Assembly: GCA_032207245.1 (NCBI GenBank)
Contig: CM063499.1
Span: 34,812,564-34,876,563, forward strand
From: Pardosa pseudoannulata
Taxonomy: Eukaryota > Arthropoda > Arachnida > Araneae > Lycosidae
Direction: 5' to 3'
Length of the DNA: 64,000 nucleotides
A model generated the notes under the pieces. The model saw only the letters and a program-made list of their open reading frames with translations, made no database searches and had not been told where the DNA came from. The translations under genes and the position numbers were made by a program. This document shows positions 59,541 to 64,000 of the stretch, in pieces (the stretch's first letter is position 1; every line of letters begins with the position of its first letter).

Positions 59541-62500
59541 AGTATGTCTGTTTTTGTATGAGCACGATAATAATAAAAGAACAAGGTGGACGAAATTGAA
59601 CTAATAAGAGTAGAACTATGTGGATAAAAATGGATTATAATTCATTCTTTCTGTCTTTATATCTGTGTGTAAGCAGGAAATATCGAATGATCAACATACG
59701 TTCCTTTGTCTTTGGCTAAGCATGAGTATTACCCACAAAAATATAAAAAAATAAATGGCTGAAAATTGAATATGTGTCTCTATATATGTCTATCTGTTTG
59801 TGGATGAGCACGATAATAATAAATGAACAAGATGGATAAAATTGAACTAATACGAATAGAACTAGGTGGATAAAATTGGATTATAATTCATTCTTTCTGT
59901 CTTTATGTCCGTGTGTGAACAGATAATCTCGAATGATCAACATACGTTGGTTTATCTTTTTATGAGCATGAATATTACCCACAAAATGTAGAAAAATAAA
60001 GGGATGAAATTTGAATATGTGTCTCAAAGTATGTCTATCTGTTTGTGCATGAGCACGTTAATAATAAAAGAACTAGGTGGATGAAATTGAACTAATACGA
60101 ATAGAACTAGGTGGATAAAAGTTTATTACAATTCATTCTTTCTGTCTTTATGTCCGTGTATGAAGTTTGGTTTGTTTGGAGTGCTACGGTCTACTTTTTG
60201 CAACACGAAGGCTAATGAGACCGGGACCTACAGTTTAACGCCGATTCCGAACGGGTACGAACATCCATGCCTCAGTGGGATTCGAACCCACGAACTCCGG
60301 TCCCGAAGGCCCGTGTATGAAGAGATAATCTCGAATGATCAACATACGTTGGTTTATCTTTTTATGAGCATGAATATTACTCACAAAAATGTAGCAAAAT
60401 AAAGGGCTAAAATTTGAATATGTGCATCTAAGTATGTCTATCTGTTTGTGTATTGAGCACGATAATAATAAAAGAACAAGGTGGATGATGTTGAACTAGG
60501 TGGATAAAGTTGGATTATAATTCATTTTCTCTGTCTTTATGTCCGTGTGTGAGTAGGAAATCTCGAATGATCAACATACGTTGCTTTATCTATTCTGAGC
60601 ATGAATATTACCCACAAATATATAACAAAATAAATGGCTGAAATTTTAATATGTGTCTCTAAGTATGTCTATCTGTTTGTGTATGAGCACGATAATAATA
60701 AAAGAACAAGGTGGATGAAGTTGAACTTATACGAATTGAACTAGGTGGATAAAATTGGATTATAATTCATTCTTTCTGTCTTTATATCCGTGTGTGAGCA
60801 TGAAATCTCGAATGATCAACATACGTTGCTTTATCTTTGCCTGAGCATGAATATTACCCACAAAAATGTAGCAAAATAAATGGTTGAAATTTGAATATGT
60901 GTCTCTAAGTATGTCTATCTGTTTGTGTATGAGCACGATAATAATAAAAGAACAAGGTGAATGAAGTTGAACTAATACGAATTGAACTAGGTGGATAAAA
61001 TTGGATTACAATTCATTTTCTTTGTCTTTAAATCCGTGTATGAGTAGGAAATCTCGAATGATCAAGATACGTTGCTTTATATTTGCCTGAGCATGAATAT
61101 TACCCACAAAAATATAGCAAAATAAATGGCTAAAATTTAAATATGTGTCACTAAGTATGTCTATCTGTTTGTGCATGAGCACGATAATAATAAAAGAACA
61201 AGGTGGATGAAATTGAACTAATACGAGTAGAACTAGGTGGATAAAATTGGATTATCGTTCATTGTCTCTGTCTTTATGGCAGTGTGTGAGCATGAATACT
61301 ACCCCCAAAAATATAACAAAATAAATGGCTAAAATTTGAATATGTGTCACTAAGTATGTCTATCTGTTTGTGCATAAGCATGATAATAATAAAAGAACAG
61401 GGTGGATGAAATTGAACTAACACTAATTGTACTAGGTGGATAAAATTAGATTATAATTCTTTCTGTCTTTATATCCGTGTGTAAGCATGAAGTCTCGAAT
61501 GATCAATTTACGTTGGTTTATCATTGCTTGAGCATGAATATTATCCACAAAAATATAGCAAAATAAATGGCTGAAATTTGAATATGTGTATCCAAATATG
61601 TCTATCTGTTTGCGTATGAGCACGATAATAATAAAAGAACGAGGTGGATAAAATTGAACTAATACGAATAGAATTAGGTGGATAAAGTTGGATTATAATT
61701 CATTTTCTCTGTCTTTAAGTTCTTGTGTGAGCAAGAAATCTCGAATGATCAACATATGTTGGTTTATCTTTGTCTGAGCATGAATATTACCCACAAAAAT
61801 AAAGCAAAATAAATGGCTCAAATTTAAATATGTGTCACTAAGTATGTTTATTTGTGTATGAGCACGATAATAATAAAAGAACAAGGTGGATGAAATTGAA
61901 CTAATAAGAGTAGAACTATGTGGATAAAAATGGATTATAATTCATTCTTTCTGTCTTTATATCTGTGTGTGAGCATGAAATCTTAAATGATCAACATACG
62001 TTGCTTTATCTTTGCCTGAGCATGAATATTACCCACAATAATATAACAAAATAGATGGCTGAAATTTTAATATGTGTCTCTAAATATGTCTATCTGTGTA
62101 TGAGCACGATAATAATAAAAGAACAAGGTAGATGAAACTGAAGTAGTACCAATAGAACTAGGTGAATAAAGTTGGATTATAATTCATTTTCTCTGTCTTT
62201 ATGTCCGTGTGTGAGCAGGAAATCACGAATGATCAGCATACGTTGGTTTATCTTTGCCTGAACATGAATATTACCCACAAAGTATAACAAAATAGATAGC
62301 TGAAATTCTAATATGTGCCTCTAAGTATGTCTATCTGTTTGTGCATGAGCAAGATAATAATAAAAGGCAAAGTGGATGAAATTAAACTAATAAGAGTAGA
62401 ACTATGTGGATAAAATTAGATTATAATTCATTCTTTCTGTCTTTATGTTCGTGTGTGAGCATGAAATCTCGAATGATCAACATTTGTTGCTTTATCTTTG

Positions 62501-63150
62501 CCTGAGCATGAATATTAATCACAAAAATATAGTAAAACAGAGGAATGAAATTTGAATATGTGTCACTAAGTATGTCTGTTTGTATATGAGCACTATACCA
62601 TTAAAACAACAAGGTGGATGAAATTGAACTAACACGAATTGAACGAGGTGGATAAAATTGGATTAAAATTCATTCTCTCTGTCTTTATGTTGGTGTATAA
62701 GCATGAAATTTAGAATTTATCAACATACGTTACTTTATCTTTGCCTGAGCATGAATATTACCTACAAAAATGTAGCAAAATAAATGGTTCAAATTTAAAT
62801 ATGTGTCACTAAGTATGTCTATTTGTGTATGAGCACGATAATAATAAAAGAACAAGGTGGATGAAATTGAACTAATACGAATAGAACTAGGTGGATAAAA
62901 TTGGATTATAGTTCATTTTCCTGTCTTTATGTCTGTGTGTGAGCATGAAATCTTAAATGATCAACATATGTTGCTTTATCTTTGTCTGAGCATGAATATT
63001 ACCCACAAAAATGTAGCAAAATAAATGGCTGAAATTTGAATATGTGTTTTCAAATGAGTCAGTCTGTCTTTGCACGAGCATGATAATACAAAAAAAAAGG
63101 TGTTTGGAATTGGACTAATACGAAAAGAACAAGGATGAAATTGGATTTTC
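59540..63150. repeat. Satellite, period about 220-245 bp, about 15 copies
   Basis: Unit: GAGCACGATAATAATAAAAG, AACAAGGTGGATGAAATTGA, ACTAATACGAATAGAACTAG, GTGGATAAAATTGGATTATA, CTGTCTTTATGTCCGTGTGT, CTCGAATGATCAACATACGT, GAGCATGAATATTACCCAC, AAATAAATGGCTGAAATTTG. A SINE at 60164 interrupts one unit. Frames 61432-61623 and 61693-61884 (minus) are the same unit read in one frame. Confidence 0.93.
60164..60309 (-). mobile_element. tRNA-derived SINE, truncated at the head
   Basis: Minus strand: starts at GCCTTCGGGACCGGAGTTCG, so the A box is missing, then GTGGGTTCGAATCCCAC (B box), body, and tail CCAAACAAACCAAA. The satellite phrase CCGTGTATGAAG flanks it on both sides as a 12-bp target duplication. 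Because the duplication is intact, the truncation happened at insertion (5'-truncated reverse transcript). Confidence 0.9.
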
Positions 63151-64000
63151 TTTCATTCTCTTTAAATGTCCTCCATATATCTATGTCTATATGTCTGTGT
63201 GAGCTCAAATTATCAACTTACCCTGCTCTCTCCTCTCATTTCTCTTTCTCTATATATGTTAGTTTGTGTGATTTTGTTGATGAAAATGATAACAGTACAA
63301 ATTAAATTAATGAAATTTGGTTCTATATGTAAGTTTTATTACATAGCCGCATATGAACGCAATCTGTCAAAAACAGAAGAAGTTTATTGGATGGCATTCA
63401 TATCTATGTTTCTTTCCCTTTGCTCGTGTGTGAACATGGAAGCAATAAAATGAGTCTTATTTAGGCTTATTTAATAGATGAAATTTGAAGATTTTAACTC
63501 CTATTTACTTTTATCTGAACACTTTAACTCTCAAAAACAACAAAATAAATGGATGTAATTTGGTTGTGTATCTACATTTGTTTATATGTTAACACAATTG
63601 AAAAATTGAATGTATTATATGGATGGAATCAAATATGCCTCTGTACGTGTATTGATTTGATCTTGGGGGGGGGGGGGCACGATAGATCAAAAGCACCAGA
63701 AAAAAGATGGAGGGAATTTTGATGTATATTTATACTTGTTTATATACCATCCTGATTACTCAAAAACTGAACGAACTATATGGTTGGAGTTCAAATATGC
63801 TTTTGTATGTGTACCAGTTTTATACAGTGCATGAACGATCGATCAAAAGAAATGGTGGGAATTTTTTTGTATATGTATACTTGTTTATATGCGATTACGA
63901 TAAATCAAAAACTGAATGAACTGTATGATTGGAGTTCAAATATGCTTCTGTACGTGTACCAGTTTGATCCAGAGCACGTACGATAGATCAAAAGAACACG
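63150..64000. repeat. Diverged tandem repeat, period about 140-180 bp, running off the window
   Basis: AGTTCAAATATGCTTYTGTA, CGTGTACCAGTTT, GATAGATCAAAAGAA, TATACTTGTTTATAT and AAAACTGAAYGAACT recur near 63620, 63790 and 63930. There is a G13 run at 63665-63677. The unit shares short phrases with the array on the left but is clearly different. Frames 63166-63453, 63707-63919 and 63780-63986 are repeat-derived. Confidence 0.7.

Noticed and set aside
61432..61884. Two related minus-strand frames
   Set aside because: Same satellite unit read twice; the neighbouring units are interrupted.

Overview
This is an AT-rich eukaryotic window with no complete, intact host gene that I can support. It is built from tandem repeats and decayed transposons. 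The element set is mariner, Tc1, piggyBac, hAT, Helitron, a Ty3/gypsy tail and a tRNA-derived SINE. The mariner protein resembles spider mariners as I remember them. Together these suggest an arthropod, probably an arachnid such as an orb-weaver spider. That is inference; no database was searched.

Layout. 1-11.3 kb: low-complexity AT-rich DNA. It may open with the last codons and 3' UTR of a host gene. It carries a nested hAT-like element (5154-7035), an 82-bp satellite (8.05-9.0 kb) and a second hAT-like MITE (9674-10450). 11.3-16.2 kb: a broken Tc1-like element, the 3' end of a Ty3/gypsy retrotransposon with its LTR, and a foldback element. 16.3-23.2 kb: two satellites flanking an almost complete but inactivated mariner (18960-20222). 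23.2-34 kb: a Helitron/piggyBac complex. A Helitron sits inside a Helitron, inside a piggyBac-like element that still encodes its C-terminal cysteine-rich tail. It is flanked by satellites whose units contain Helitron termini. 34-46 kb: further satellites, a ~1-kb AT microsatellite, and a satellite with higher-order structure that received two SINEs and a deleted piggyBac element. 46-64 kb: almost continuous satellites, with one small hAT-like MITE (53711-53860) and one SINE (60164-60309).

Adding the spans, about half of the window (roughly 32 kb) is head-to-tail tandem repeat. I count about fourteen families with no obvious relation to each other, with periods from about 82 to 440 bp. The best-supported result is the set of nested insertions, where terminal sequences, target-site duplications and the interrupted host repeat agree. 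No new functional gene system was found. Most short open frames here lie in satellites or AT-rich DNA and look accidental.
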